Below, piece by piece: positions 27,107 through 37,288 of a stretch of 64,000 bases of DNA. The stretch spans positions 2,542,001 through 2,606,000 of the forward strand of contig NZ_CP011371.1 of NCBI RefSeq assembly GCF_001017435.1. Direction: 5' to 3'. The notes below the pieces were generated by a model that did not search any database, was not told the origin of the DNA, and saw only the letters and a program-made list of their open reading frames with translations. Every line of letters starts with the position of its first letter. The first letter of the stretch is position 1. The translations under genes and the position numbers were made by a program. This DNA comes from Caldimonas brevitalea. Its GTDB lineage: Bacteria > Pseudomonadota > Gammaproteobacteria > Burkholderiales > Burkholderiaceae_C.

Positions 27107-29186
27107 ATCGCAAGATCTGCCGCCCTCGATGCCCGAGGCCGAAGCGCCCGCCGCCCCCGCGGTGCAAGGCGAGGCGGCGGCGGCGCCGGCCGACAAGCCC
27201 AAGCGCCGCAGTCCGCGCAAGCCGAAAGCGGCGGAGGCCGCCTCTGAAACGTCGGCTGCAGCCGACGTGACGGGCGCGACCGGCGAGGCGCCGGAGACGG
27301 CAGCGCCGGTGCTCGGGATCGACCCGGCCGAAGCGACCCCGGTGCCAGCCAAGAAGGCGCCGCGTCGACGCAAACCGGCGGCTGCTACCGAAGCATCCAC
27401 CGAGGCCGCCGCCGTGGCCGCACCGGCCGAGGCGGGGGCTGTACGGCAGGAGCCGCCGGCCGCCCCGCCGGTTCAGGCCGAACTCCCGCTGGAGCGGCAC
27501 GCCGCCGCTGCCGAGGACGCGGGCGAGCCGCGCCATACGCCGGCGAAGGGTGACACGCAGACGGCGGTGGCTGAGGCCGGGGAGGGCGGTGCGCCGGCTG
27601 CAGGCGCCGAAGGCTCTGCGCCGACGGAAGATCAGGGCGAGGGCTCGGGGCGGCGCCGGCGCGACCGACGCGGCCGGCGGGGTGAGCGCGGGGAGCGGAC
27701 GGCAGCCGCACCGGCGAACGAAGCCGGCGCAGGTGACATCGTCGGGGATCAAGCACGTGCGGGGGACGCGCCTGGCGAAGGCCGTGCAGAACGGCGCGGC
27801 GAGGGTCGCCCCGAAGGCGGCCGCGGCGGTGAGCGGCGCAACGGCGAGCCCCGCAACGGCGAAGCCCGGGGCGGTGGTCGCGGCGAGCAGCAGGGCAAGC
27901 GGGGCCAGGGGCGTGGGCCTGCCGGCCCCGGCCAGGCCGACGCGCGCCAGCGTTTTGCCGAGGTGCTGTCGGGCCAGTTCGACGTCGAGGACGAAGCGGC
28001 GCAAGAGGCCGCCAGCAAGCGCGTGCTGCAGCCCGACGCCGATGCGCCGAAGCTGCACAAGGTGCTGGCCCAGGCCGGCATCGGCTCGCGGCGCGACATG
28101 GAGCAACTGATCCTCGAAGGCCGCATCTCGGTGAACGGCGAGCCGGCGCACATCGGTCAGCGCATTTCCTTCGGCGATCAGGTGCGCGTCAACGGCAAGC
28201 CGATCAAATTCCGCATCGCCCCGCCGCCGCCCCGCGTGCTGGCCTATCACAAGCCGGTGGGCGAGGTGGTGAGCCACGACGACCCGCAGAACCGGCCCAC
28301 GGTGTTCCGCCGCCTGCCCAAGCTGCCGCAAGGCAAATGGCAGTCGGTCGGGCGACTCGACCTCAACACCGAGGGTCTGTTGCTGTTCACCAGCTCGGGC
28401 GAGCTGGCCAACCAGCTGATGCATCCGCGCTTCGGCGTCGAGCGCGAGTACGCGGTGCGCGTGCTCGGCACGTTGAACGAAGAGCAGCGCGCCAAGCTGC
28501 TCGAGGGCGTAAAGATCGATGGCCAGCCGGCCAGCTTCAAGTCGATCGAAGACGGCGGCGGCGAGGGTGCCAACCACTGGTACCGTGTTGTCATCACCGA
28601 AGGTCGCAACCGCGAGGTGCGCAAGCTGTTCGACGCCGTCGGTCTGACGGTGAGCCGGCTGATTCGCATCCGCTACGGCACGGTCGTGCTGCCGCGTGGG
28701 CTCAAGCGTGGCGTCTGGGTCGAGCTCGACGAAACCGACGTGCGCTCGATGAAGCGCCTGGCGGGCGGCGAGACCGTGCGCCCACAGGAGGGCGGTCCGC
28801 GCGAGGGGCGCGGCGGCAAGCCCGGTGCCGGCGGCGGCAACAACAAGCAGCGCCAGGAGCGCGGTGGCCGCCCCGGTGGCAAAGACCGGCCGGCCGCCAC
28901 GCCGCGCATCACCGGTCCCGATCCGCTGGAGCAGACCTACGACAAGCGCTTCGCCCAGTCGACCAAGGCGAAGCAGGGGCAGCCGCGTCAGCCTGACCCG
29001 ATGCAGACGACCGTGGGCTATATCGGCGCCGACGCCTTCTACCGCAAGACCCATGGCAACAAGGGCGGCGGCCGTGGGGGCGGTGGCGGTGCCAACCGGG
29101 GTTTCGGCGGTGGCGGCGGCGGACCTAAGCGAGGTGGTGGCGGCGGCGGCGGCGGTGGCGGTGGCCGCGGCGGCCGCGGTCGCTGA
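27096..29186 (+). CDS. rluB: 23S rRNA pseudouridine(2605) synthase RluB with long disordered ends
   Basis: 696 residues. The conserved enzyme is only the middle part: an S4 domain at about 315-365 ([20 protein letters not shown]) and the RsuA-type catalytic domain to about 560, with [13 protein letters not shown] around the catalytic Asp near 421 and [13 protein letters not shown]. Residues 1-310 are Ala/Pro/Glu rich, turning Arg/Gly rich near 185-290. Residues about 565-696 are Gly/Arg/Lys rich and end in nearly pure Gly with Arg (RGG-like). RluB modifies U2605 in 23S rRNA. The tails suggest extra RNA binding. The start overlaps scpB, so the two are translationally coupled. Confidence 0.93.
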   Translation: MNSESQDLPPSMPEAEAPAAPAVQGEAAAAPADKPKRRSPRKPKAAEAASETSAAADVTGATGEAPETAAPVLGIDPAEATPVPAKKAPRRRKPAAATEASTEAAAVAAPAEAGAVRQEPPAAPPVQAELPLERHAAAAEDAGEPRHTPAKGDTQTAVAEAGEGGAPAAGAEGSAPTEDQGEGSGRRRRDRRGRRGERGERTAAAPANEAGAGDIVGDQARAGDAPGEGRAERRGEGRPEGGRGGERRNGEPRNGEARGGGRGEQQGKRGQGRGPAGPGQADARQRFAEVLSGQFDVEDEAAQEAASKRVLQPDADAPKLHKVLAQAGIGSRRDMEQLILEGRISVNGEPAHIGQRISFGDQVRVNGKPIKFRIAPPPPRVLAYHKPVGEVVSHDDPQNRPTVFRRLPKLPQGKWQSVGRLDLNTEGLLLFTSSGELANQLMHPRFGVEREYAVRVLGTLNEEQRAKLLEGVKIDGQPASFKSIEDGGGEGANHWYRVVITEGRNREVRKLFDAVGLTVSRLIRIRYGTVVLPRGLKRGVWVELDETDVRSMKRLAGGETVRPQEGGPREGRGGKPGAGGGNNKQRQERGGRPGGKDRPAATPRITGPDPLEQTYDKRFAQSTKAKQGQPRQPDPMQTTVGYIGADAFYRKTHGNKGGGRGGGGGANRGFGGGGGGPKRGGGGGGGGGGGRGGRGR

Positions 29187-29306
29187 AGCAGGGCGCGTGC
29201 AGCCGCTGCAAGCCGGCCGTACCGACGCCGCGACACAGCGCGCTCGAAGGCCTTGCCCCTGGGCGGAAAAAGCGCACGGGCAGGGGAAAACCCAGGGTTC
29301 GAGCGC

Positions 29307-29312
29307 TACAAT
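29307..29312 (+). promoter_or_regulatory. Candidate -10 (TACAAT) for ndk
   Basis: TACAAT at 29307-29312 lies 38 nt before the ndk ATG within a 164-nt gap after rluB. The base composition shifts to AT-rich from here to the start codon. No convincing -35 at 16-18 bp. Confidence 0.4.
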
Positions 29313-29350
29313 TCAAAGCTTTGCCAAGTACTTGATTCAGGAGAATTTTC

Positions 29351-29776
29351 ATGGCGGTCGAACGCACTCTGTCGATCATCAAACCCGACGCTGTGGCCAA
29401 GAATGTGATTGGCCAGATCTATGCGCGCTTCGAAGGCGCGGGTCTGAAGATCGTCGCGGCCAAGATGGCGCATCTGTCCCGCGGTGAGGCCGAGCAGTTC
29501 TATGCCGTCCACAAGGCCCGGCCCTTCTTCAAGGACCTGGTCGACTTCATGGTGTCGGGCCCGGTCATGATCCAGGTGCTCGAAGGTGAAGGCGCCATCG
29601 CCAAGAACCGCGAGCTGATGGGCGCCACCGATCCGAAGAAGGCCGACAAAGGCACCATCCGCGCCGATTTCGCCGACAGCATCGACGCCAATGCCGTGCA
29701 CGGCTCCGACGCTCCCGAAACCGCCGCGGCCGAAGTGGCCTTCTTCTTCCCCGGCATGAACGTCTACAGCCGCTGA
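29351..29776 (+). CDS. ndk: Nucleoside diphosphate kinase
   Basis: 141 residues, the standard length. It has the ATP/substrate motifs [12 protein letters not shown] and the [20 protein letters not shown] loop. The active-site histidine is in the signature [10 protein letters not shown]; it is transiently phosphorylated while moving phosphate from ATP to other NDPs. AGGAGA (29339-29344) precedes the ATG at 7 nt. It heads the conserved Burkholderiales run ndk-rlmN-pilF-rodZ-ispG-hisS. Confidence 0.97.
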   Translation: MAVERTLSIIKPDAVAKNVIGQIYARFEGAGLKIVAAKMAHLSRGEAEQFYAVHKARPFFKDLVDFMVSGPVMIQVLEGEGAIAKNRELMGATDPKKADKGTIRADFADSIDANAVHGSDAPETAAAEVAFFFPGMNVYSR

Positions 29777-29790
29777 AGCAGGCTGTGGCG

Positions 29791-29827
29791 GCGCCGTCCC
29801 GCCTGCCTTGCAACGGGCGGGCGGCGC
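29791..29827. other. Strong hairpin between ndk and rlmN
   Basis: GCGCCG-T-CCCGCC (29791-29803) pairs with GGCGGGCGGCGC (29816-29827) as a 12-bp stem with a single bulged T and a 12-nt loop. It ends just 9 nt before the rlmN Shine-Dalgarno. There is no U-run, so stabilisation of ndk mRNA or control of rlmN translation is more likely than termination. Confidence 0.5.
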
Positions 29828-29849
29828 ATGCGACGAAGGAGTGATGAAC

Positions 29850-30983
29850 ATGGCGGCCAACCTGCTGGATCACGATCTCGACGGACTGGCCGCATTTTGC
29901 GAACAGCTGGGTGAGAAGCGCTTTCGCGCGACCCAGTTGTTCCGGTGGATCCACCAGAAGGGCGCGTCGGACTTCTCCCAGATGTCCGACCTGGCCAAGT
30001 CCTTGCGCGAGAAACTCGCCGGCAAGGCCGAGATCCGCCCGCTGCCCATCCTGACCGAGCAGGCCTCGAACGACGGCACCATCAAGTGGCTGTTCGACGT
30101 CGGCGCCGGCGATGCGGTCGAGGCGGTTTTCATTCCGGAAGACGACCGGGGCACGCTGTGCGTATCGTCGCAGGCGGGCTGCGCGGTCGGCTGCCGTTTC
30201 TGTTCCACCGGCCACCAGGGCTTCAGCCGCAATCTCACCACCGGCGAGATCCTGGCCCAGCTCTGGTATGCCGAACACCACCTGCGCCAGCGCCTGAAGC
30301 TGGCGCCGGGCGAACGCGCCATCACCAACGTCGTGATGATGGGCATGGGCGAGCCGCTGCAAAACTACTCGGCGCTGGTGCCCGCACTGCGCGTGATGCT
30401 CGACGACCACGGCTATGGCCTGTCGCGGCGACGGGTGACGGTGTCGACCTCTGGCGTGGTGCCGATGATGGACCGCTTGATGGCGGACTGTCCGGTGGCG
30501 CTGGCCGTGTCGCTGCACGCGCCCAACGACGTCCTGCGCGATGAACTGGTGCCGTTGAACCGCAAGTACCCGATCGCCGAACTGCTCGACGCCTGCCGGC
30601 GCTATTTGACCGCGGCGCCGCGCGATTTCATCACCTTCGAGTACTGCATGCTCGACGGTGTCAACGACAGCGAGGCCCAGGCCCGCGAGCTGGTGGCGTT
30701 GCTGCGCGCCAAGGTGTCGTGCAAGCTGAATTTGATCCCGTTCAACCCCTTCCCGGCGTCCGGGCTCAAGTGTTCGCCGCGCGCGCAGGTGCAGGCGTTC
30801 GCCAAGGTGCTGCAGGACGCTGGTATCGTCACGACGGTCCGCAAGACGCGCGGCGATGACATCGACGCCGCCTGCGGGCAATTGGCCGGCGAGGTGCAGG
30901 ATCGCACCAACGTGCAGCAGCGCCTCACCCGGCAACCCATCCGCATCCACAAGCCCGGCACCAGCCGGCAGGAGACAAGATGA
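29850..30983 (+). CDS. rlmN: Dual-specificity 23S rRNA/tRNA adenine C2-methyltransferase RlmN
   Basis: 377 residues, radical SAM enzyme. The 4Fe-4S ligands are in [12 protein letters not shown] (C111, C115, C118). GMGEPLQNY and the C-terminal [17 protein letters not shown] carry the second catalytic Cys that forms the covalent methylene intermediate. It methylates A2503 of 23S rRNA and A37 of some tRNAs. The start at 29850 is preferred over the ATG at 29844 because AAGGAG (29836-29841) then sits at 8 nt instead of 2. Its TGA overlaps the pilF ATG by 4 nt. Confidence 0.95.
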   Translation: MAANLLDHDLDGLAAFCEQLGEKRFRATQLFRWIHQKGASDFSQMSDLAKSLREKLAGKAEIRPLPILTEQASNDGTIKWLFDVGAGDAVEAVFIPEDDRGTLCVSSQAGCAVGCRFCSTGHQGFSRNLTTGEILAQLWYAEHHLRQRLKLAPGERAITNVVMMGMGEPLQNYSALVPALRVMLDDHGYGLSRRRVTVSTSGVVPMMDRLMADCPVALAVSLHAPNDVLRDELVPLNRKYPIAELLDACRRYLTAAPRDFITFEYCMLDGVNDSEAQARELVALLRAKVSCKLNLIPFNPFPASGLKCSPRAQVQAFAKVLQDAGIVTTVRKTRGDDIDAACGQLAGEVQDRTNVQQRLTRQPIRIHKPGTSRQETR

Positions 30984-31795
30984 CCATGTTGGGGCGATGC
31001 GCATGGCCTTGGGCATCGGCGCTGGGCGTGCTGCTCGGCATCGGGCTGGTGGCCGGTTGCGCCAACCAGCCGCTTCCGGGCGGCTCGCGCGATATCGTGA
31101 CCGCCTCTGACGAGACCGACGCGCAGAAGCGGGCGCGCATCCGCCTCGAGCTGGCGTCGGCCTATTACGCCCAAGGGCAGGCGACCACCGCGCTCGACGA
31201 GCTGAAGCAGGCCCTGCAGGCCGACCCCAACATGCCGCAGGCGTACAACCTGCGCGGCCTCGTCTACGCCAGCATGAACGAAGACCAGTTGGCCGAGGAA
31301 AGCTTCAGGCGCGCCTTGCAACTGAACCCTCGCGACAGCGACGTGATGCACAACTACGGCTGGTTCTTGTGCCAGCGCGGGCGCGCCCGTGATGCCGATG
31401 CGCAGTTCGACGCGGCGGTGGCGCAGCCGCAATACCGCGAGGCGACCAAAAGCCTGTTGGCCAAAGGCGTGTGCCAGGCCCGCGCGGGGGACCTGGCGGG
31501 CGCAGAGCAGACGTTGACACGCTCTTACGAACGCGACCCTGGCAACCCGGCGACGTCCGTCAACCTCGCCAACGTGTTGTTCCAGCGGCGCGAATACGAG
31601 CGCGCTCGCTTCTATATTCGACGGGTCAACAACGTGCCGCAACTCGCCAATTCCGAAACGCTTTGGCTGGCGGCTCGCATCGAACACAAGCTCGGCAATA
31701 CGACGGGAGCAATGGAATACGGCAACCAATTGAAGCAGCGTTACCCCCAGTCGCGCGAGGCGGCGGCGTTTGAACGGAGGCGCTTCGATGACTGA
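30980..31795 (+). CDS. pilF: Type IV pilus biogenesis lipoprotein PilF (PilW), TPR protein
   Basis: 271 residues. The signal ends in the lipobox LVAGCAN (Cys27), so it is an outer-membrane lipoprotein. At least four TPR units follow ([22 protein letters not shown], then [20 protein letters not shown] and [20 protein letters not shown], then [20 protein letters not shown]). In Pseudomonas and Neisseria the homologue pilots PilQ secretin to the outer membrane. ATGA overlap with rlmN and 8-nt overlap with the rodZ-like gene indicate one operon. Confidence 0.9.
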   Translation: MTMLGRCAWPWASALGVLLGIGLVAGCANQPLPGGSRDIVTASDETDAQKRARIRLELASAYYAQGQATTALDELKQALQADPNMPQAYNLRGLVYASMNEDQLAEESFRRALQLNPRDSDVMHNYGWFLCQRGRARDADAQFDAAVAQPQYREATKSLLAKGVCQARAGDLAGAEQTLTRSYERDPGNPATSVNLANVLFQRREYERARFYIRRVNNVPQLANSETLWLAARIEHKLGNTTGAMEYGNQLKQRYPQSREAAAFERRRFDD

Positions 31796-32696
31796 GCCTG
31801 ATCGGACCTCCGCCACCGGCGGGCAGAGCGCCGGCGAGATGCTGAAGGCGGCTCGCCTGGCCAATGGCATCCACATCGCAGCCCTCGCGGCCTCGATCAA
31901 GGTGTCGGTGCAAAAGCTCGAAGCGCTCGAGGCGGACCGCCACGAGGAATTGCCCGACCCCACCTTCGCACGCGCGCTGGCCCAGGCCGTCTGCCGCTTC
32001 TTGAAGGTGGATCCGGTGCCGGTGCTGGCCAAGTTGCCGACACCGGGCACGCCGTCCCGGCTGGAACATGTGGCGATGGGCCTGAACCAGCCCTTCCGCG
32101 ATGGCGACTCGCGCCGTCGCGAGGGTTTCAAGCCCGCGGCCTTGCTGCGCCCGGCGTTCTTGCTGCCCCTCTTGCTGGTGGTGGCGGCGATCGTGCTGTG
32201 GCTGCTGCCGCAGGGCCTGCTGCGGCTGCCCGGCGTCGACACGACCACCGCCGACACGACGGCCGGGGTCGATGGCGCGTCGACCCCCGGCACCACGACG
32301 GTGACGGTGCCCGTCATGCCGCCCGGCGAAGGTGCGGCCTCCGAGACGGTTCATTCCGCCCCGCTGGTGGTCGACCCCGGTGCTTCGGCCCCGGCGTCGG
32401 CGCCCGATCCGGGTGTGCCCTTGGTCTCGGCATCGCAGGCGCTGGTGAACGTGCCGTCTACCGCACCGGTGGTGGTCAACGTCACGTCCGACAGCTGGGT
32501 CGATGCGCGCGACGCAGCCGGCAAGGTGCTGGTGTCGCGCCTGGCGCGCAAGGGCGAGATCCTGACGCTGGACGGAACCTTCCCGATGCGTGTGCGACTC
32601 GGCAATGCACGCGGCGTTGAGCTGACGGTGCGGGGTGCGCCTTTCGACATCGGCCCCCATGCGCGAGACAACGTCGCCACCCTTCAGATCAAGTAG
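31788..32696 (+). CDS. rodZ: RodZ-like helix-turn-helix membrane protein
   Basis: 302 residues. A cytoplasmic helix-turn-helix of the Xre/HTH_25 type spans about 14-80 (GEMLKAARLANGIHI to FARALAQAVCRFL). One membrane span at about 121-142, a Thr/Pro/Ala/Ser linker and a C-terminal DUF4115 periplasmic domain (about 225-302, VVVNVTSDSWVDARDAAGK) follow. This is the RodZ architecture, linking MreB to the cell wall. GGAGG (31776-31780) lies 7 nt before the ATG at 31788. Position between pilF and ispG is standard in this order. A pure regulator role remains possible. Confidence 0.85.
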   Translation: MTEPDRTSATGGQSAGEMLKAARLANGIHIAALAASIKVSVQKLEALEADRHEELPDPTFARALAQAVCRFLKVDPVPVLAKLPTPGTPSRLEHVAMGLNQPFRDGDSRRREGFKPAALLRPAFLLPLLLVVAAIVLWLLPQGLLRLPGVDTTTADTTAGVDGASTPGTTTVTVPVMPPGEGAASETVHSAPLVVDPGASAPASAPDPGVPLVSASQALVNVPSTAPVVVNVTSDSWVDARDAAGKVLVSRLARKGEILTLDGTFPMRVRLGNARGVELTVRGAPFDIGPHARDNVATLQIK

Positions 32697-32717
32697 GCAC
32701 CGCCACAGGTGTTGACC

Positions 32718-34007
32718 ATGCAAGACGCCCTTTCCGACGCCCCTGACTGTTTCACCGTGGCTGCGGCGCCTGCAGCGCGCCGTTCGCGGCAGTGCCGCGT
32801 CGCGTGGGGCGACCATGTCGTGACGGTGGGCGGTGACGCGCCGGTGCGGGTGCAGTCGATGACGAACACCGACACGGCCGACGCGATCGAGACGGCCATC
32901 CAGGTCAAGGAGCTGGCGCTGGCGGGCTCGGAGATGGTGCGCATCACCGTCAACACGCCGGAGGCAGCGCAGGCGGTGCCGGCGATCCGCGAGCAGCTCG
33001 ACCGCATGGGCATCATGGTGCCGCTGATCGGCGACTTCCATTACAACGGCCACAAGCTGCTGACCGAGCACCCGGCCTGCGCCGAGGCCTTGTCGAAATA
33101 CCGCATCAACCCGGGCAACGTCGGCAAGGGTGACAAGCGCGACAAGCAGTTCGCGCAGATGGTCGAGGCGGCGGCCCGCTACGGCAAGGCGGTGCGCATC
33201 GGCGTCAACTGGGGCAGCCTCGACCAGGAACTGCTGGCGGCGCTGATGGACGAGAACGCCCGCCGTGCCCGCCCCTGGGACGCCAAACAAGTGATGTACC
33301 AGGCCCTGGTGACGTCGGCGATCGAGTCGGCCCGGCGCGCCGAGGCGCTCGGCCTGCACGGCGACCAGATCACGCTGTCGTGCAAGGTCAGCGGTGTGCA
33401 GGACCTGATCTCGGTCTACCGCGCACTCGCGGCACGCTGCGACTACTCGCTGCACCTGGGCCTGACCGAAGCCGGCATGGGCACCAAAGGTACGGTGGCC
33501 TCGGCCGCGGCGCTGTCGGTGCTGCTGCAAGAGGGCATCGGCGACACCATCCGCGTCTCGCTCACGCCCCAGCCGGGCGAGGCCCGCACCCAGGAAGTGG
33601 TGGTGGCGATGGAGATCCTGCAGGCCCTGGGGCTGCGCGCCTTCGTCCCGAGCGTGACCGCCTGCCCCGGCTGCGGGCGCACCACCAGCACCGTGTTCCA
33701 GGAACTGGCCAAGCAGATCGACGACTACCTGCGGGCGCAGATGCCGGTCTGGAAGGCGCGCTTCCCGGGCGTCGAGACGATGAAAGTCGCCGTGATGGGC
33801 TGCATCGTCAACGGTCCTGGCGAGAGCAAGCATGCCGATATCGGCATCAGCCTGCCGGGCACCGGCGAAGCCCCGGCGGCGCCGGTCTTCATCGACGGCG
33901 AAAAGGCGCTCACGCTGCGCGGCGACACCATCGCGCAAGAATTCCAGAAGATCGTCGAGGACTACATCGAACGCCGTTACGGCGTCGGTGCCGAGACGGC
34001 AGCCTGA
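32718..34007 (+). CDS. ispG: 4-hydroxy-3-methylbut-2-enyl-diphosphate synthase (flavodoxin)
   Basis: 429 residues. It is an iron-sulfur enzyme of the MEP isoprenoid pathway that converts MEcPP to HMBPP. The VQSMTNTDT start and the YRINPGNVG and LTEAGMG segments of the TIM barrel are present. So are the three cluster cysteines in CPGCGRT (about 316, 319) and [10 protein letters not shown] (about 361). ATG at 32718 is preferred; a GTG at 32709 would add three residues. dxr and uppS of the same flow are encoded near the right edge of this window. Confidence 0.95.
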   Translation: MQDALSDAPDCFTVAAAPAARRSRQCRVAWGDHVVTVGGDAPVRVQSMTNTDTADAIETAIQVKELALAGSEMVRITVNTPEAAQAVPAIREQLDRMGIMVPLIGDFHYNGHKLLTEHPACAEALSKYRINPGNVGKGDKRDKQFAQMVEAAARYGKAVRIGVNWGSLDQELLAALMDENARRARPWDAKQVMYQALVTSAIESARRAEALGLHGDQITLSCKVSGVQDLISVYRALAARCDYSLHLGLTEAGMGTKGTVASAAALSVLLQEGIGDTIRVSLTPQPGEARTQEVVVAMEILQALGLRAFVPSVTACPGCGRTTSTVFQELAKQIDDYLRAQMPVWKARFPGVETMKVAVMGCIVNGPGESKHADIGISLPGTGEAPAAPVFIDGEKALTLRGDTIAQEFQKIVEDYIERRYGVGAETAA

Positions 34008-34081
34008 GCGCCGCGCGCGCTCGCCTTGCGTGGCGGCACCGGGTGCCGCACGGCAAGGGCCAAAAACCTCATGAAAACGAC

Positions 34082-35380
34082 ATGGCAGAACAACTCAAGG
34101 CCGAGCTGAAGGCCGTCAAGGGCATGAACGACATCCTGCCGCCGGATTCGGCGCGGTGGGAGTGGTTCGAGGACAAGGTGCGCGCGCTGATGGCCCGCTA
34201 CGGCTACCTCAACCTGCGCACGCCCATTGTCGAGCCGACGACCTTGTTCGTGCGCGGCCTCGGCGAGGTGACCGACATCGTCGAGAAAGAGATGTACTCC
34301 TTCGAGGACGCGATGAACGGCGACAAGCTGACGCTGCGCCCCGAGAACACCGCGGGTGTGGTGCGCGCCGTGGCCGAACACTCCTTGCTGTACGACGGCG
34401 GCAAGCGCATCTACTACATGGGCCCCATGTTCCGGCACGAAAAGCCGCAACGCGGGCGCTACCGCCAGTTCCACCAAGTCGGCGCCGAGGCCCTCGGGTT
34501 CGCCGGCCCCGATGTCGACGCTGAACTGATCCTGATGTGCCGCGCACTGTGGCAAGACCTCGGCTTGACCGACGTGCGCCTGGAGCTCAACAGCCTGGGC
34601 CAGCCGGACGAGCGCCGCGCGCACCGGGACGCCCTGATCGCCTACTTCGAGCAGCACCGCGACCAGCTCGACGCCGACGCGCAGCGTCGCTTGCACAGCA
34701 ACCCGCTGCGCATCCTCGACACCAAGAATCCGGCAATGCAAGCGCTGGTCGAGGCGGCGCCGCGGCTGATGGACTTTCTTGGCGAGGCGTCGCTGGCGCA
34801 CTTCGACGCGGTGCGTGCGGTGCTCGATGCCAACGGGCTCGCCTACCGTATCAACCCGCGCCTGGTGCGCGGCATGGACTATTACAACCTGACGGTGTTC
34901 GAGTGGGTCACCGACCGGCTCGGTTCGCAAGGCACCGTCTGTGGCGGCGGCCGCTACGACTACCTGATCGAGCAGGTGGGTGGCAAGGCCGCGCCGGCGG
35001 TGGGCTGGGCGCTGGGCGTCGAGCGGGTGCTCGAACTGCTCAAGGAACTGGGCGCCGCGCCGGCGGCGCCGGTGCCCGACGCCTATGCCGTGGTGCCCGA
35101 CCGGGAGTCGCTCGGCGTCGTGATGCGCACGCTCGAAGCCTTGCGCGCCGCCGGTGTTTCGGTGCTGATGCACGGCGGCGGCAAGGACGGGCAGGGCAGC
35201 ATGAAGAGCCAGTTCAAGCGCGCCGACGCGAGCGGTGCCCGCTACGCGCTGGTGTTCGGCACTGACGAGCTGGCGCAAGGCATGGTGGCAGTCAAGCCCT
35301 TGCGCGACGCCACGGCAACGCAGACGTTGCGCCCCCTTGCGGACGTCTCGGCGTGGGCCGCACAGTTGCTCGACGCATAA
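34082..35380 (+). CDS. hisS: Histidyl-tRNA synthetase
   Basis: 432 residues, class II synthetase. Motif regions: GMNDILP near the start, [11 protein letters not shown], motif 2 in [20 protein letters not shown], the HisRS-specific [15 protein letters not shown], and motif 3 in [11 protein letters not shown] with [10 protein letters not shown]. The C-terminal anticodon domain begins near 335 ([13 protein letters not shown]). It charges tRNA-His. The ATG at 34082 begins the conserved N-terminus; the open frame upstream overlaps ispG. Its catalytic residues are intact, unlike hisZ at 42855. Confidence 0.96.
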   Translation: MAEQLKAELKAVKGMNDILPPDSARWEWFEDKVRALMARYGYLNLRTPIVEPTTLFVRGLGEVTDIVEKEMYSFEDAMNGDKLTLRPENTAGVVRAVAEHSLLYDGGKRIYYMGPMFRHEKPQRGRYRQFHQVGAEALGFAGPDVDAELILMCRALWQDLGLTDVRLELNSLGQPDERRAHRDALIAYFEQHRDQLDADAQRRLHSNPLRILDTKNPAMQALVEAAPRLMDFLGEASLAHFDAVRAVLDANGLAYRINPRLVRGMDYYNLTVFEWVTDRLGSQGTVCGGGRYDYLIEQVGGKAAPAVGWALGVERVLELLKELGAAPAAPVPDAYAVVPDRESLGVVMRTLEALRAAGVSVLMHGGGKDGQGSMKSQFKRADASGARYALVFGTDELAQGMVAVKPLRDATATQTLRPLADVSAWAAQLLDA

Positions 35381-35437
35381 TCGCGCTTTTGGCCGCGCTG
35401 CGGCCGAAGCACTTCCATCTGCACCTGGATCGCCCGC

Positions 35438-36109
35438 ATGGCCACCCATCTCGACTTCGAAGAACAAGAACAGCTTGAACAGTTCAAGCACTTCTGGAAG
35501 CAGTACGGCAACCTGATCACCTGGGTCTTGATCCTGGTGCTCGGTGGCTTCGCGGCCTGGAACGGCTGGAACTACTGGCAGCGCGACCAGGCCATCAAGG
35601 CCTCGGCGCTGTTCGACCAGCTCGACCAGGCGGCCCAGGCCGGCGACGCCGACAAGGTCCAGCGCGCCTTCGACGACATCAAGGAGCGTCACCCGCGCAC
35701 CGTCTATGCCCAGCAGTCCGGGCTGCTGGCCGCGAAGACGCTACAGGAGAAGGGCAAGACCGACGCCGCGAAGGCAGCGCTGACCTGGGTCGCCGACAAC
35801 GCCGGTGAAGACGAATACCGCGCCATCGCCCGGCTGCGCCTGGCCGCGCTGCTGATCGACCAGAAGGCCTACGACGACGCGCTCAAGCTCGTGAACAGCT
35901 CGATGCCCGAAGAGTTCGCGGCGCTGGCGGCCGACCGCCGCGGTGACGTGTTGCTCGCGCAGGGCAAGAAGGCCGAAGCCCAGGCCGAATACGAAAAAGC
36001 CTACAAGACGATGCCCGAGTCGCTCGACTACCGCCGGCTCGTCGAGGCCAAGCTGACGTCGCTCGGCGCTGCGCCCGCCCCGGACGCTGCGGCCTCCGCC
36101 GCACCTTGA
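35438..36109 (+). CDS. yfgM: YfgM family tetratricopeptide membrane protein
   Basis: 223 residues. A short cytoplasmic N-terminus (EEQEQLEQFKHFWKQYGN) is followed by one transmembrane helix (about 25-44, LITWVLILVLGGFAAW). The periplasmic TPR-like domain ends in an Ala-rich tail. In E. coli YfgM binds the SecYEG/PpiD translocon and hands over outer-membrane precursors. It follows hisS after 57 nt, which contain a small hairpin (GGCCGC-gct-GCGGCC, 35391-35405), and precedes bamB, the same order as in E. coli. Confidence 0.9.
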   Translation: MATHLDFEEQEQLEQFKHFWKQYGNLITWVLILVLGGFAAWNGWNYWQRDQAIKASALFDQLDQAAQAGDADKVQRAFDDIKERHPRTVYAQQSGLLAAKTLQEKGKTDAAKAALTWVADNAGEDEYRAIARLRLAALLIDQKAYDDALKLVNSSMPEEFAALAADRRGDVLLAQGKKAEAQAEYEKAYKTMPESLDYRRLVEAKLTSLGAAPAPDAAASAAP

Positions 36110-36120
36110 GGACCGCATCG

Positions 36121-37257
36121 ATGCGTTTGCGCTTCGAGATGATGAAACGCCTGGGGGCCGCCACGCTGCTGGCGGCCTTGCTGTCCGCCTGTTCGAGCGG
36201 CCCCGACAAACCCAAGCCGACGCCGCTGGAGATGCCGGCGCCGGCCGTGGTGCGCCTTCAGCCCCTATGGAACCAGCGCATCGGCGACGTCCGGATGCCG
36301 CTGCGCCCGGCGGTCAGCGCAGAGGTGGTGACGCTGGCTTCGAGCGACGGCACGGTGGTGGCCATGCAACTCGAGTCGGGCCGCGAGCTGTGGCGTGCGC
36401 AGCTGTCGACCCCGCTGAGTGTGGGGGTCGGCAGCGATGGGCGCTTTGCCGCTGTCGTCACGCGCGGCAATGAACTGGTCGTTCTCGAGGCCGGCAAGGT
36501 GCTCTGGCGCCAGCCCTTGAAGACGCGTGTCTACACGGCGCCCCTGGTGGCCGGCGAGCGGGTATTCGTCTATGCCGCCGACCGCTCCGTGTTGGCCTTC
36601 GACGCCGCCACCGGCGGTCGCCTGTGGACGCAACAGCGGCCGGGTGACCCGTTGATGCTGTCGCAGCCGGGTGTGCTGCTGGCGGTGCGCGACACCCTGG
36701 TGGTGGGGCAGGGGCCGCGTTTGGCCGGCCTCGATCCGCTGCGCGGCACGGTGCGCTGGGAAGTGCCGATCGCGACGCCGCGTGGCACCAACGAGGTGGA
36801 GCGGCTCGCCGACCTGGTCGGCCCGGCGGGTCGCAGTGCCGATGTGGTCTGCGCACGCGCCTTCCAGTCGGCCGTCGGCTGCGCCGATGCGCTGGGCGGC
36901 CAACTGCTCTGGTCGAAGACGTCCAGCGGTGCGGTGGGGGTGGCGACCGACGGGCGCCAGGCGTATGGCGTCGACGGCACGGACCGTGTCACCGCCTACA
37001 CCCAAGGCAACGGCGACGTCGTCTGGACCTCCGAGCGCCTGCGTTTCCGGGGCCTGACGGCGCCGGTTGTGTCGGGCCGCAGTGTGATCGTCGGCGATGC
37101 CGAAGGTTATGTTCATCTGCTCGCCGTCGGTGACGGCGTCCTCCAGGGGCGCGTGGCAACCGACGGTTCGGCTATTGTTGGCGGCCCCGTGGTCGCAGGG
37201 TCCACTGTGCTCGTGGTCAGCCGCAACGGCGGCGTGTTTGCTTTCCGCGCCCCTTGA
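36121..37257 (+). CDS. bamB: Outer membrane assembly lipoprotein BamB
   Basis: 378 residues. The signal ends in the lipobox LLSACSS (Cys24). The remainder is an eight-bladed PQQ-like beta propeller with repeating strands such as [30 protein letters not shown] and [15 protein letters not shown]. BamB scaffolds the Bam complex at BamA POTRA3 and helps high-volume porins fold. GAGGA (36109-36113) fixes the ATG at 36121; a TTG at 36106 would add five residues. It lies directly between yfgM and der. Confidence 0.93.
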   Translation: MRLRFEMMKRLGAATLLAALLSACSSGPDKPKPTPLEMPAPAVVRLQPLWNQRIGDVRMPLRPAVSAEVVTLASSDGTVVAMQLESGRELWRAQLSTPLSVGVGSDGRFAAVVTRGNELVVLEAGKVLWRQPLKTRVYTAPLVAGERVFVYAADRSVLAFDAATGGRLWTQQRPGDPLMLSQPGVLLAVRDTLVVGQGPRLAGLDPLRGTVRWEVPIATPRGTNEVERLADLVGPAGRSADVVCARAFQSAVGCADALGGQLLWSKTSSGAVGVATDGRQAYGVDGTDRVTAYTQGNGDVVWTSERLRFRGLTAPVVSGRSVIVGDAEGYVHLLAVGDGVLQGRVATDGSAIVGGPVVAGSTVLVVSRNGGVFAFRAP

Positions 37258-37288
37258 AGCCGGCAGCAGTGTCTCTTACATGGTGCGC

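Noticed and set aside
29020..29186. Gly-codon repeats at the end of rluB considered as a possible CRISPR or satellite
   Set aside because: They stay in frame as a Gly/Arg tail, have no regular spacer-repeat pattern and belong to the RluB reading frame.
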